From Pseudomonas chlororaphis (GTDB lineage: Bacteria > Pseudomonadota > Gammaproteobacteria > Pseudomonadales > Pseudomonadaceae), in the NCBI GenBank assembly GCA_001023535.1, contig CP011020.1, forward strand, positions 4,896,501 to 4,960,500: 64,000 nt of DNA, written 5' to 3'. Below are positions 8,049 through 16,516 of the stretch, piece after piece (positions within the stretch are counted from its first letter, which is position 1; every line of letters begins with the position of its first letter). The position numbers were made by a program, and so were the translations under genes. A model generated the notes under the pieces. It made no database searches and had not been told where the DNA came from. It saw only the letters and a program-made list of their open reading frames with translations.

Positions 8049-8651
8049 ATGACCACCAATACCAGCCTGTCGACTACCCCGGGTGCTGATGCTCAAGCCG
8101 TCAGCCTGGCCGTCGCCCGCACACTCAAGCAAGCACGCAAGGCGCAAAGGATCACGCTGGATGAGCTTTCACGGCGCTCAGGCGTGAGCAAAGGCATGGT
8201 CGTCGAAATAGAGAAATGCACGGCGAACCCCAGTATCGGGATCCTCTGCAAAATCGCAGCCGCGCTGGGGCTGTCCGTAGCCGATATCGTCAATGTGACC
8301 GAAGCCCCCTCTGCCCATGTCATCGACAGCCAGGACATCCCCACCCTCTGGACCGGCGAGTTGGGTGGCACGGCGCGGCTGCTGGCGGGCACTTCCGGCC
8401 CCAACATGATCGAGCTGTGGCGCTGGGAAATGCACCCAGGCGAATCCTTCACCTCACCTGGGCACCCCCAGGGCACACTTGAACTGTTTCATGTGGAGAA
8501 GGGAACGCTGAAATGCGTGATCGGAGAAACAGAACTCATCATCCCGGCGGGGAGCTCGGCGGTGGCTAAAACCGACGTCCCTCATGCCTACTCCAACGCA
8601 GGCAAATCCAGGCTGGTGTTCACCATGTCCGTGGCGGAGATACACCAGTAG
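8049..8651 (+). CDS. XRE family regulator with C-terminal cupin domain
   Basis: DNA-binding repressor or activator, 200 aa. An N-terminal XRE helix-turn-helix (about 18-75, with LDELSRRSGVSKGMVVEIEK) is followed by a small-molecule-binding cupin barrel (about 110-195, with PGESFTSPGHPQGTLELFHV and a double-stranded beta-helix pattern). This layout (PuuR/SutR-like) commonly controls the divergent amino-acid or amine metabolism genes. Here it is divergent from the B3/4-dapA unit with an inverted repeat in between, so it probably controls that unit and, through the matching site at 6185, the thrC-like/hom operon. Confidence 0.9.
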   Translation: MTTNTSLSTTPGADAQAVSLAVARTLKQARKAQRITLDELSRRSGVSKGMVVEIEKCTANPSIGILCKIAAALGLSVADIVNVTEAPSAHVIDSQDIPTLWTGELGGTARLLAGTSGPNMIELWRWEMHPGESFTSPGHPQGTLELFHVEKGTLKCVIGETELIIPAGSSAVAKTDVPHAYSNAGKSRLVFTMSVAEIHQ

Positions 8652-8776
8652 CTTGAAGAGCGCTGCACCGAGCAGGCTGGACGTCGTCCCCTTTCCCCGG
8701 CTAGGGTCCGCTGGCGATGTACACTCCCGCCCCCCCTGTCTCCACGCTGGCGACTGGGCCTCGGGTTCCTTTTGAC

Positions 8777-8872
8777 CGACGAATTTTTACCGATCAAAGC
8801 CACCTGACCCGGCAATTCAAGCAGGCGTTCGGGATCGGCCCTGGTGCCTATCGGTCCGCCCTGTTGCGCTGA
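8777..8872 (+). pseudogene. AraC-family regulator remnant (C-terminal helix only)
   Basis: The frame reads FTDQSHLTRQFKQAFGIGPG then AYRSALLR and a stop, which is the end of an AraC/XylS DNA-binding domain (second helix-turn-helix and G-x-x-P/G-x-Y-R tail). The same frame has a TGA at 8774, and nothing upstream in 8652-8774 restores the rest of the domain. The remaining 8652-8982 interval shows no other gene. This is a decayed gene. Confidence 0.75.
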
Positions 8873-8982
8873 TACCCCGGCCCGCTCTCCGTTAAAAAAG
8901 ACTAGTTCTGACAGTTCCTGTCCTGTCCTTCGCAATCGCGTAATCGCCGCCGCCCCCATGCGGCAGCGTTGCCTGGGGATTC

Positions 8983-9597
8983 TTGTACAAGAAGCTCATT
9001 TTTGTAAAACCGACCAGCGGTCTTGTCAAAAAGACCCTATCTAGAGCGCCCAGTAAAAACAACGGCGCCGATGGCAGCACCAGCGATATGGTTTTCCAGG
9101 GCGAGGCCAGCACCCTGTGGCAAGCCCGATACAGCGCCGAGCCGTTCAACGGTTTTACCTTCGAAGAAGTCTCCTCGCTGGACGAGTTGATTGCCGGTGC
9201 CGGCGTCGTCGAAGGTGCGACGCCGGTCTGGGCTTTTGCTGGTCTCGGCTTGCTCGGGGTGGGCGGTACCGCGGCCGCGGCCGGCGCGGTCGCCAGTGGC
9301 GGTGGTGGCGGCAACGGCGCGACGGTCGATACGACGGCGCCTGACGCACCCACAGGGCTGGCACTGAGCAGTGACGGGTTGACGCTGAGCGGCCTGGGGG
9401 AAGCCGGGAGCCTGCTCACCATACGTGATGCACTGGGCAACCTACTGGGCACCGGGACGGTTGGCACTGATGGCCGGTTCGAGGTGGTACTGAGCAGCCC
9501 GCAGACCAATGGCCAGACCCTTGAGGTCGTCTTGACCGATGCGGCCGGCAACGTTTCGGCTCCCGGCACAGTGACCGCCAGCGACAACGCTCATCCA
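8983..9597 (+). pseudogene. N-terminal remnant of a giant BapA/LapA-like adhesin
   Basis: About 200 codons resemble the start of a type-I-secreted repeat adhesin. A short leader contains SLDELIAGAGVV and WAFAGLGLLGVGGTAAAAGA, then a Gly run (SGGGGGNG), then one complete Ig-like repeat starting DTTAPDAPTGLALSSDG and ending LTDAAGNVSAPGTVTASDN. Such proteins normally have many repeats and a C-terminal secretion signal. Here homology stops near 9595 and the frame runs on antisense through dmeF. No ATG is in frame near the start (the first usable codon is TTG). The gene has lost its body, presumably by deletion. Confidence 0.75.
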
Positions 9598-9690
9598 AAA
9601 TTAATTTGCAAAAACTATTATTGGATCCAAAGTGAACAGACAGATGGCGAGCGGCAATGCCAAGGCAACGCCGCTCAAGACCTGACGGGG

Positions 9691-10653
9691 CTAGTTCTCC
9701 ACCGCCCGGTACTCCACCGTAAGATGAGTCACTTCATGTACCGCGCTCAACGCCGCCCGTACATCCTCCGCGGAAAACGCTCGCGGGCCCTGCACACTGA
9801 CGATGGCGGCACGCGCTTGCGGCCCCACCTGCCACACGTGCAGGTCGGTGATCTGGAGTCGGCCGGCTTGATCAAGCAGCGCGCGGATTTCTTCGGCGAC
9901 GTGCTCATCCGTCTTGTCCAGCAACACCGCCGCGGTGTCTTTCATCAGCGACCACGCCCAGCGGGCAATGACCAGTGCCCCGACAATGCCCATGAGCGGG
10001 TCGAGCCATACCCAGCCCAGAAACCGGCCGGCCAGCAGCGCCACGATGGCCATGACCGACGTGACCGCGTCGGCGAGCACGTGGACATAGGCGGAGCGCA
10101 GGTTGTTGTCCTGGCCATGGCCATGGGCGTGACCGTGTCCGTGATGAGCATGGGCATGGGCATGGGCATGGGCATGGGAATGACCGTGGTCATGCCCGCC
10201 TCCACCCAGCAGCAAGGCACTGACGATGTTCACGATCAGCCCGATGACCGCGATCAGGATCGCCATCGTGAACTGCACCTGGGACGGCTCGAAAAGCCGA
10301 ATCACCGATTCGACCCCGATGCCCAACGAGATCAAGCCGAGGATCAACGCCGAGGCGAACCCTCCCAGGTCACCCACCTTGCCGGTGCCGAAACTGTAGG
10401 CAGGGCTCTGCGAATGCTTGCGGGCGAATGCATAGGCGGCCGCCGCGATGCCCAGCGCGCCGGCATGGGTTGCCATGTGGAAACCATCAGCCAGGAGCGC
10501 CATCGAGCCGGTGATGTAGCCGGCGGCAATCTCCCCTACCATCATCACCACCGTGAGTGTCACCACCCACAAGGTGCGCTTGGCATTGGCATCGTGGGCG
10601 GCCCCCAGGAAATTGTGGCTATGAACGGAATGAGTGCTCAATGCAGTGCTCAC
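9691..10653 (-). CDS. dmeF: Cation diffusion facilitator DmeF (Co/Ni/Cd efflux)
   Basis: Inner-membrane proton-coupled divalent-metal exporter, 320 aa with six predicted helices and a C-terminal cytoplasmic domain. Helix 2 has the metal site pattern MALLADGFHMATH (D and H) and helix 5 has HVLADAVTSVMA. A long His-rich cytoplasmic loop (about 151-181) contains alternating HDHGHSHAHAHAHAHAH. The start overlaps the stop of dmeR by four bases (ATGA), so the two are co-transcribed and coupled. The DmeR metal sensor would derepress it under excess cobalt or nickel. Confidence 0.93.
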   Translation of the reverse strand: MSTALSTHSVHSHNFLGAAHDANAKRTLWVVTLTVVMMVGEIAAGYITGSMALLADGFHMATHAGALGIAAAAYAFARKHSQSPAYSFGTGKVGDLGGFASALILGLISLGIGVESVIRLFEPSQVQFTMAILIAVIGLIVNIVSALLLGGGGHDHGHSHAHAHAHAHAHHGHGHAHGHGQDNNLRSAYVHVLADAVTSVMAIVALLAGRFLGWVWLDPLMGIVGALVIARWAWSLMKDTAAVLLDKTDEHVAEEIRALLDQAGRLQITDLHVWQVGPQARAAIVSVQGPRAFSAEDVRAALSAVHEVTHLTVEYRAVEN

Positions 10654-10925
10654 TTTGAATACCGGTGGATGGCTTCGAGCAGTTCTTCTACGCCTTGTGC
10701 CCGCTCCTGATCGGTCAGGCCTGGCTTGGCGACATGCTCCCGGGCATGGTCCTCGATGATTTCGTCGAGCAAACCGTTCATTGCACCCCGCGTCGCCGCG
10801 ACCAGATGCAATGTCTTGGCGCAGTCGGCGTCACCCTCCAGTGCACGCTCGATCGCCTGCACCTGCCCGGCGATACGCTTCACACGCTTGAGTAGCTGTT
10901 CTTTGCCTGCTTTTGTATGCGCCAT
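10650..10925 (-). CDS. dmeR: Metal-sensing repressor DmeR (RcnR/CsoR family)
   Basis: All-helical metal-responsive repressor, 91 aa. It shows the RcnR-type ligand set: H3 (MAHTK), C35 (DADCAKTL), H60 and H64 (EDHAREH), rather than the CsoR copper set. Metal binding (Co or Ni expected) would release it from DNA. It is the first gene of dmeRF and has a G-tract operator just upstream of its own start, so it is autoregulated. Confidence 0.92.
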   Translation of the reverse strand: MAHTKAGKEQLLKRVKRIAGQVQAIERALEGDADCAKTLHLVAATRGAMNGLLDEIIEDHAREHVAKPGLTDQERAQGVEELLEAIHRYSK

Positions 10926-10947
10926 AGCATCCCCCCCTACCCTATAT
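10926..10947. promoter_or_regulatory. Candidate DmeR operator (G-tract)
   Basis: On the minus strand the dmeR upstream region reads TATAGGGTAGGGGGGGATGC, with the seven-G tract at 10937-10931, a few bases before the start codon. RcnR/CsoR-family repressors recognise G/C tracts flanked by short AT dyads. Confidence 0.6.
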
Positions 10948-11051
10948 TGGCAGTGAGCATAGCACGGCAGGACTTCCCAACGACAAGGGCTCCTCAGGGG
11001 CCCTGTCTGCTTGAACCAGGATCGCTCGGGCCTGTTGCCGTGAGCGCGGGT

Positions 11052-11831
11052 CTACAACCCCGCCGCCTGGGCAATCTGCAACCGCCAGTTTTCCGCTTCC
11101 TGCCAGTCGTTGCCGAATGACCAGGTGGTCCAGCACGGCGTGCCGGCACCGATCTGGAACTGAATCTGCAAAGTAAAGGTGTGGTGGGTCGTGCTGGACG
11201 TGTAGGTGGTGGAGTTCGACGTGCCCTTGCCGATCTCGCCGCCAAAGTGCGTGCTGCTGACCCGACGCTCGCTGTGGGTGGTATGGGTGTTGGAGGTGTG
11301 GACGGTCTGGACTTTCTCATCGACCCGCACTTGGCGAACCACTTGCGGCGCATCGATCAGCGCATGTTGGTAGCCGGACTCCTCTGCATAGAGATAGAGC
11401 ACGCCGGTTTCCGGAAACAACCCGAGCATGTTTTCCCCGCGGGAGATCCAGCGATACGGCCCCAGTGCCTGTTCGGCGAGGAAGTCCGTGCAGGTCTTGT
11501 GCAGGACGACGCCGACATTGTCTTGAACGCGTTTGAGTTCGCGGCTTTCCTGGCGCCAGAACAGCGCCAGCGGCAGGCTGAAGACCCAGGTCACGCACCA
11601 GAGCAGCCCCGCGAGAATCGGACCGCCGATGTAATGCCCCTGCGCCACCCATTTGATCAGGAAATATCCGCAGACCAGCCCCTGGACGATCATGAACGGC
11701 TTGAGAATCACGTGCTTGCGCTGCGCCAGGCGTGCTTCGGCGGGCGGTATCAACTGGCGGGCCTGTTCAACGCTGGGGGAAAGTGGGACGTGGATGATTT
11801 CAGGGCGGGTAGCGATTTCGCCGTGGGACAT
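11052..11831 (-). CDS. Uncharacterised membrane protein with two TM segments
   Basis: A 259-aa protein from the ATG at 11831, which has AGGAA eight bases upstream; the longer ORF start is not supported. A cytoplasmic N-terminus (1-40) is followed by two hydrophobic helices at about 42-61 and 69-92 with a short loop, then a long soluble domain rich in Thr, Ser and His (VHTSNTHTTHSERRVSSTHF near 184-203). I do not recognise the family. It stands alone between dmeR and the globin operon. Confidence 0.75.
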   Translation of the reverse strand: MSHGEIATRPEIIHVPLSPSVEQARQLIPPAEARLAQRKHVILKPFMIVQGLVCGYFLIKWVAQGHYIGGPILAGLLWCVTWVFSLPLALFWRQESRELKRVQDNVGVVLHKTCTDFLAEQALGPYRWISRGENMLGLFPETGVLYLYAEESGYQHALIDAPQVVRQVRVDEKVQTVHTSNTHTTHSERRVSSTHFGGEIGKGTSNSTTYTSSTTHHTFTLQIQFQIGAGTPCWTTWSFGNDWQEAENWRLQIAQAAGL

Positions 11832-11973
11832 GTGAAGGGTTCCTGTGACTGCCGTGTCAGCGCCGGAGTGGCGTAAAACGCGCACTATAGCGGCTACCGG
11901 GCAGGCTGCCCATGCAGACGGCAATCAAAATATCGAACAGGCCCTTGCCTGCTGATGTCATGGCGCCGGTCCA

Positions 11974-12393
11974 TCACTTTTCGATGACCTCGCCGCGCAT
12001 CGGTGCCAGGCGCTTGATCAGGCGATTCTGCACAGGCACCGGTATGCGTTGCTCATCCATCGCAGCGATCAGGTCCTCGACCAGGGCATTGAAGTCACTG
12101 CGACTGACCTTTTGTCCTTTATGACTTTCGGCCATGGTGTCGCCGGTATAGGTGCAGGGGCCGCCCGCCTCCACGCAAAACTGTTCGATCAGTTTGTCGC
12201 GCAACCGCTGGATATCGATTCTGCGAAAGCGCTCCACGATACGGTCATCACGGGCGATGTTCAGCAACATGCCCTCGACGATCGCGGTAATTCCCGGCTG
12301 GCCGCCGAGGTCTTGATAGAGGCTGTCGTCCTTGGGCAAGGGTTGTGTGCACGCGCCCAGCAGCACGATGAGCATCAGCAGGACCCCACGCAT
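11974..12393 (-). CDS. Group 1 truncated hemoglobin with lipoprotein signal
   Basis: 139 aa. Residues 1-15 are a lipoprotein signal (LIVLLGAC, lipid-modified Cys at 15), so the globin is exported and membrane anchored, which is unusual for this family. The globin part starts LYQDLGGQPGI and keeps the F-helix proximal His in ESHKGQKVSRSDF and the C-terminal LAPMRGEV typical of TrHb group 1. It would bind haem and O2, NO or another gas at the envelope. It is coupled by an ATGA overlap to the DUF3034 gene and is last in a unit with a GGDEF-EAL protein and a cupredoxin-like protein, which suggests a redox or gas input to cyclic-di-GMP turnover; that is inference. Confidence 0.85.
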   Translation of the reverse strand: MRGVLLMLIVLLGACTQPLPKDDSLYQDLGGQPGITAIVEGMLLNIARDDRIVERFRRIDIQRLRDKLIEQFCVEAGGPCTYTGDTMAESHKGQKVSRSDFNALVEDLIAAMDEQRIPVPVQNRLIKRLAPMRGEVIEK

Positions 12394-13259
12394 CAGAAGC
12401 CCCCCTGAATGGACAAGTACAAGCCGTTCTGGCGATCGAGCGTCGCGATTTCACCCAGTCGCGCGTAGGCCAGTACCATTGATACGTGTTTGTTGGGGAA
12501 GTAACCCACAAACAGATCAGACCAGTCACTCTCCCCGCTGAAGGACAGGTTGTCCGGTTTCTGGCGATACTCGATACCCAAGGCCCAGCGCGGATTGAGC
12601 AACACGGCCAGCGAGCCTTCCTTCAGCACGCTGCGGGTATCGCGACGATCGCCGCCGAACCCCAATAGCCCCAGTTCGTTGGCGCGGCTGTAGCGCAGGC
12701 TGCCGTTGACCAGCAGGTTGTAGCCAAACGCCGCGCCCATGAATAGCCGACTCGCAGCCAGGTAGCCCTCGGTGTCGCTGTCGCGCCGGGCGCCCACCAG
12801 GCTGGGGATGAGAAAATCGTTCTGGTGCTTGTATTGCAGGCCGACGGAGACCTGCGGCAAGGTGTCATAGATCACGTCACCGAACAGGCGCACCTTGATG
12901 GCGTAGATGTCCTGGTCGAGATGGTCGTCCGGTAGGTTCAGCTTGTTCACCAGCGACCCCAGGTCGAAACGTTGCCGGGCAAAGGACAGCTCCACCCGGT
13001 TGTCATAGGCCACGGCCAACCCCGCCACATCCAGCCGATAATCCGGCAGGTTGACAGAGGTCGCGAACGCGGTCGCGCCCCACTCGTTCTGTTCACCGTA
13101 CCCGGCCAGCATCGCCCAGGGCGTGATCCCGCCGCCCGCGGCACCTTCCAGGCTGCTGGCGCCGCCTGTCGCGATCAAGCGCCCGCCATCGGCGCAAACG
13201 TGTTGGAAGGCCAAGGCCATGCAGCAGCCGATCGACAGGAAAAAACGTGAAGCCATCAT
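12393..13259 (-). CDS. DUF3034 family outer-membrane-like protein
   Basis: 288 aa from the ATG pair at 13259/13256, three bases after the GGDEF-EAL stop; the longer ORF start lies inside that gene. A signal peptide (MALAFQHVCA, cut before DGG) is followed by a Gly-rich start (LIATGGASSLEGAAGGGITP) and alternating strands ending in LYLSIQGGF with a terminal Phe, as in outer-membrane beta-barrels. It matches DUF3034 as I know it; function unknown. It overlaps the globin gene by four bases. Confidence 0.8.
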   Translation of the reverse strand: MMASRFFLSIGCCMALAFQHVCADGGRLIATGGASSLEGAAGGGITPWAMLAGYGEQNEWGATAFATSVNLPDYRLDVAGLAVAYDNRVELSFARQRFDLGSLVNKLNLPDDHLDQDIYAIKVRLFGDVIYDTLPQVSVGLQYKHQNDFLIPSLVGARRDSDTEGYLAASRLFMGAAFGYNLLVNGSLRYSRANELGLLGFGGDRRDTRSVLKEGSLAVLLNPRWALGIEYRQKPDNLSFSGESDWSDLFVGYFPNKHVSMVLAYARLGEIATLDRQNGLYLSIQGGF

Positions 13260-13261
13260 GT

Positions 13262-15652
13262 TCAATGAACCAGCGCTGTACGGATATTCAAAGGCAACGC
13301 CACCCAGGCCGCGAAGGCTGCGGCGCTGAGCGGCGGGCTGATCAGGTAACCCTGCGCTGTATCGCAATGCCAGCGCTCGAGTAACCGAAGGCTGTGGGCA
13401 TATTCGACGCCCTCAGCCACCACCTTGAGCCCCAGGTTGTGGCTCATCTCGATCGTCGAGCGCACGATCACCGCATCTTCACTGGCCTCGTCCAGGTCGC
13501 GGACAAAAGACTGGTCGATCTTGAGCTCTTGCACCGGCAATCGCTTGAGGTGCGCCAAGGACGAATAGCCAGTGCCGAAATCATCCACCGACAGGCTGAT
13601 GCCGCAATCGCGCAGCAGATGAAGGTTCTTCAAGGCCCGCTCGGGTTCGCGCATGACCGCGCTTTCCGTGACTTCGAACACCAGCTGTTCGGCTGGCAAC
13701 CGGTGAGTGCGTAACAACACCGCGACCCGGTTGGGCAACTCATCGCTGATCAGGTCCTCGGCGCAGATGTTCAACGACAGTTCCAGGCACAGGCCCCGTT
13801 CATTCCACTCGGCCAGTTGACGCATGCCCTCGTTGATCACCCAATAGGTCAGGGCCTGGATACTGCCGGTGCGCTCTGCCAACGGGATGAACTCGCCAGG
13901 CGAGATCGAGCCCAGTTGGGGATGGTGCCAGCGCAGCAAGGCTTCGGCCTGGCGCACGTGATGTTTGAGGATGTCCAGCTTGGGCTGGTAATGCAGGACC
14001 AGCTCACCGTTGTTCGCCGCATGGCGCAGGTCACGAATCAACGTGATTTGACGACGGTGCGCCAGGTCCCGCCCGTGCTGGTAAACCTGCAGATGCCCTG
14101 GCATCTGAGCCGCATCCTTCATCGCGATCGATGCGCGCTCCAGCAGGCTTTGGGCGTTTTCGCCATCCACCGGGTACGCCGCGATCCCGAGGCGGCAATC
14201 CAAGGCCAAATGATGGCCGTTGATTTGCTGGGGCTTGAGCAGCAACTGCTGCAGTTGGTCGGCGATAGCCACCGCCGCGTCGCTGTCCATCCCGTCGAGC
14301 AGGATCAGAAATTCCTCGGCGATCAGGTGCGCCACGGTGTCGCCAGGTTGCAACAGGGCCTGGATGCGCTGGCCGGTTTGACGAAGCAACCGGTCAACCG
14401 TCTCGGGGTCCACTGTTTCGTTGATGCCGCGCAGGTTCTCGATGCCCAGGAAGATCAATGCCATCGGCCGTTTTGCGCTGATCGCACTGCCCAGGCGCTC
14501 CATGGCCAGTGCCCGGTTGGGCAAGTCGGTGACCGGGTCATGCAACGCATTGTGGGCCAGTTGTTGCTCACGCTCGGCAATGCCTCTTTGCATGGCGTTG
14601 ACGGCGCTGGCCAACAAGCCGAGTTCATCGGCGCGCGGCAATACCACGGGGGTCTGGTAATCGCCCTGCCCGATGCGCTCCGCCGCCAAGGCCAGCGACT
14701 TGACCGGCCGCGACACCCCCCGGGCCAACAGCAAGGCACCGACCAGCGAGGCGATCAGCGCCATCAGGCTAATCACCAGGATTTTTTCATCCAGCGGCGC
14801 GAAGGCCTGCATGGCTGCGTCAAGCGGGCTTTGCAGCAAGGCGATCACTTGCCCATCGTACTCACCCGAACCGTCGGCCAGCGTCAGTAACTGGCTGAGG
14901 TAGTTGTGATTCAGGTGTTCCGTCGGCATGGCCCCGCTGCGGATGGACGAGCCGAGCATCAAGCGGGATATTGGCCCGTGCAATACCTCTGGCTGAGTGC
15001 TGACCAGCCCCCCTGGTTGTTGCCGATCGACGGCAAGAAACGACACTTGCAGGTTGGTGAGTGAGCGCAGTTCACGGGCAAAGGTCTCGTCCATGCTGAA
15101 CCCCATCACCACCCTGGCCACCGGCAGAGGCGCGAGCACGGGCGTTTCCACCAACAAATGCGGCTTGCCCTGCAACGGCACGATCACCATGGCCTGGCGC
15201 GTACGTTGTGCCAGGCGCAGCGCGCCGTCGTACTGGAACAGCGATCCATCGGGCGTATGGTCAAGGGTACTGGCGAGTATCGTGCCATCCATGCTCAGCA
15301 GGATCATGTCGCTGGCATTGATCCGCTTGCCATGGTTGATCAGCACTGAACGGATGGTTGCCGCGTCCCGGCTGGCCACCGCTTCGCGAAAGCCGAAGTC
15401 GGCCGCCAACAGCTGCACGCCATCGGCTAGGCGCCGCCCCTGGACTTCCATCAGCCGTTCGAAGATGCGCGTGCCGACGTCCAGTTGTGCGTCGGCCTGC
15501 CCTCGCACGGCCGTGCGGGTCGCCGCATTGACGCTGAAATACAACAAGCCGATCACCAGCAGCGACAGCAAGATCATCACTGCCGCGACTTGCGCCTGAA
15601 AACTATTGCGCAGTTTCACGAGTGGCTCGCTTGAAGGCATCACCGAAGGCAC
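13262..15652 (-). CDS. Membrane GGDEF-EAL protein, probable c-di-GMP phosphodiesterase
   Basis: 796 aa. N-terminal TM (about 20-42), a periplasmic CACHE-like sensor to about 295, a second TM (about 296-312), HAMP, then GGDEF (about 370-530) and EAL (about 545-790). The GGDEF site is degenerate: the signature reads LIAEEF instead of GGDEF, so cyclase activity is unlikely, though GTP or regulatory binding may remain. The EAL domain keeps AEALLRW, DDFGTGYSSL and KIDQSFV, consistent with an active phosphodiesterase. The start overlaps the cupredoxin-like gene by 50 bases; an ATG at 15640 is an alternative. Input probably comes from periplasmic partners encoded in the same unit. Confidence 0.9.
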   Translation of the reverse strand: MPSVMPSSEPLVKLRNSFQAQVAAVMILLSLLVIGLLYFSVNAATRTAVRGQADAQLDVGTRIFERLMEVQGRRLADGVQLLAADFGFREAVASRDAATIRSVLINHGKRINASDMILLSMDGTILASTLDHTPDGSLFQYDGALRLAQRTRQAMVIVPLQGKPHLLVETPVLAPLPVARVVMGFSMDETFARELRSLTNLQVSFLAVDRQQPGGLVSTQPEVLHGPISRLMLGSSIRSGAMPTEHLNHNYLSQLLTLADGSGEYDGQVIALLQSPLDAAMQAFAPLDEKILVISLMALIASLVGALLLARGVSRPVKSLALAAERIGQGDYQTPVVLPRADELGLLASAVNAMQRGIAEREQQLAHNALHDPVTDLPNRALAMERLGSAISAKRPMALIFLGIENLRGINETVDPETVDRLLRQTGQRIQALLQPGDTVAHLIAEEFLILLDGMDSDAAVAIADQLQQLLLKPQQINGHHLALDCRLGIAAYPVDGENAQSLLERASIAMKDAAQMPGHLQVYQHGRDLAHRRQITLIRDLRHAANNGELVLHYQPKLDILKHHVRQAEALLRWHHPQLGSISPGEFIPLAERTGSIQALTYWVINEGMRQLAEWNERGLCLELSLNICAEDLISDELPNRVAVLLRTHRLPAEQLVFEVTESAVMREPERALKNLHLLRDCGISLSVDDFGTGYSSLAHLKRLPVQELKIDQSFVRDLDEASEDAVIVRSTIEMSHNLGLKVVAEGVEYAHSLRLLERWHCDTAQGYLISPPLSAAAFAAWVALPLNIRTALVH

Positions 15653-16280
15653 TGGTCGCGGGCGCCATCTGTTCAGGTAACGGTTCGAGTGTCAGCGTGT
15701 AGTGCTGCTGGAGTCCGCTGGCAGGAAGTTTCAGCGTGCCGGCATCGATCGGCTGCATCCCTTTGAGCTGCGGGTGCCAGAGGGTCACGTGGTATTCACC
15801 GACCGCGAGCTTGTCCAGCGTCACGTTGCCTTGAGCATCGCTGACGGCAAAGAACGGATCGTCGGTGACGAAGACGTAGCCCAGCATGCGGTCGTGGATG
15901 TTGCAGCCCAGGACCACCACGCCAGGCTTGTCGAACAGGACCGGCTCGGAGGGCGTGCCCTCGTACAGACGCAGCTCGAAACGCTTGGCGGGTGAAAACG
16001 AGTAGACCTGGTGGCGGATGTTGTCGCTGTTGGGAAACTTGATCAGGGAGCCGGTGTGCACTGCCAGTACGTGAGGCGCAAACTGTTGGTTGCGCTGGTC
16101 CATGCTGGCGGCCAAGTCAGTTGAGGGCCTATCGATAGGGCCTTTGAGGGTAATGACCGCATCGGGTAACCGCTTGCCCGTGCCCTCGAGAATCTCGACA
16201 TCAAGCTTCGCCACACCCGCCCACCCGACCGGGGCAGCAAGCAGCAATAGCAAGGCGAAAAGGGAGATTTTTTTGGCCAT
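15603..16280 (-). CDS. Exported cupredoxin-like protein (methylamine-utilisation-type)
   Basis: 225 aa from the ATG at 16280 (MAKKISLFALLLLLAAP signal peptide, cleavage after WAG). The domain has a type-1 copper ligand pattern: H90 (NIRHQVYSF), C126, H129 and M132 in GCNIHDRM. A carboxypeptidase-regulatory-like beta-sandwich (AQGNVTLDKLAVGEYHVTLW) follows at about 145-200. It is annotated in relatives as a methylamine utilisation protein, but no methylamine genes are here. As first gene of the unit with the GGDEF-EAL protein, DUF3034 and lipoprotein globin, it may be a periplasmic redox sensor or electron carrier for that set. Confidence 0.82.
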   Translation of the reverse strand: MAKKISLFALLLLLAAPVGWAGVAKLDVEILEGTGKRLPDAVITLKGPIDRPSTDLAASMDQRNQQFAPHVLAVHTGSLIKFPNSDNIRHQVYSFSPAKRFELRLYEGTPSEPVLFDKPGVVVLGCNIHDRMLGYVFVTDDPFFAVSDAQGNVTLDKLAVGEYHVTLWHPQLKGMQPIDAGTLKLPASGLQQHYTLTLEPLPEQMAPATSAFGDAFKRATRETAQ

Positions 16281-16516
16281 GCCAATTCCACTGAAAACGA
16301 TGGGTGAAGGATCTGGGTGACACACCCCTCACGGCGGCACCGGCAATCACGCACTTGGGCGTCTATCAGGGTATCGACCGTCTGGCGCAAACCTGAACAG
16401 GCTGGCCTGAAATTCCTTGGCGCCATGGCATGCCCAGGCCACGCCACACCTGGAGGCTCGCTCCTGTAGGCACAATTGAATGCCTGGTCTACCGGGACCC
16501 CGCCGATGTCGGGGGG

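Noticed and set aside
10140..10190. Tandem CATGGG hexamers as a separate repeat element
   Set aside because: They encode the His-rich loop of DmeF in frame.
9598..10710. The adhesin reading frame continuing for hundreds of codons after 9597
   Set aside because: It runs antisense to dmeF, a well-supported CDF gene, and its sequence has no repeat or secretion-signal character.
13817..14890. A 357-codon plus-strand frame
   Set aside because: It is antisense to the GGDEF-EAL gene, which has clear domains; the frame is open because of high GC.
16496..16516. Possible terminator after the hybrid kinase gene (CCCCG / CGGGG)
   Set aside because: A 5-bp stem touching the stop codon and without a U-tract is too weak to call.
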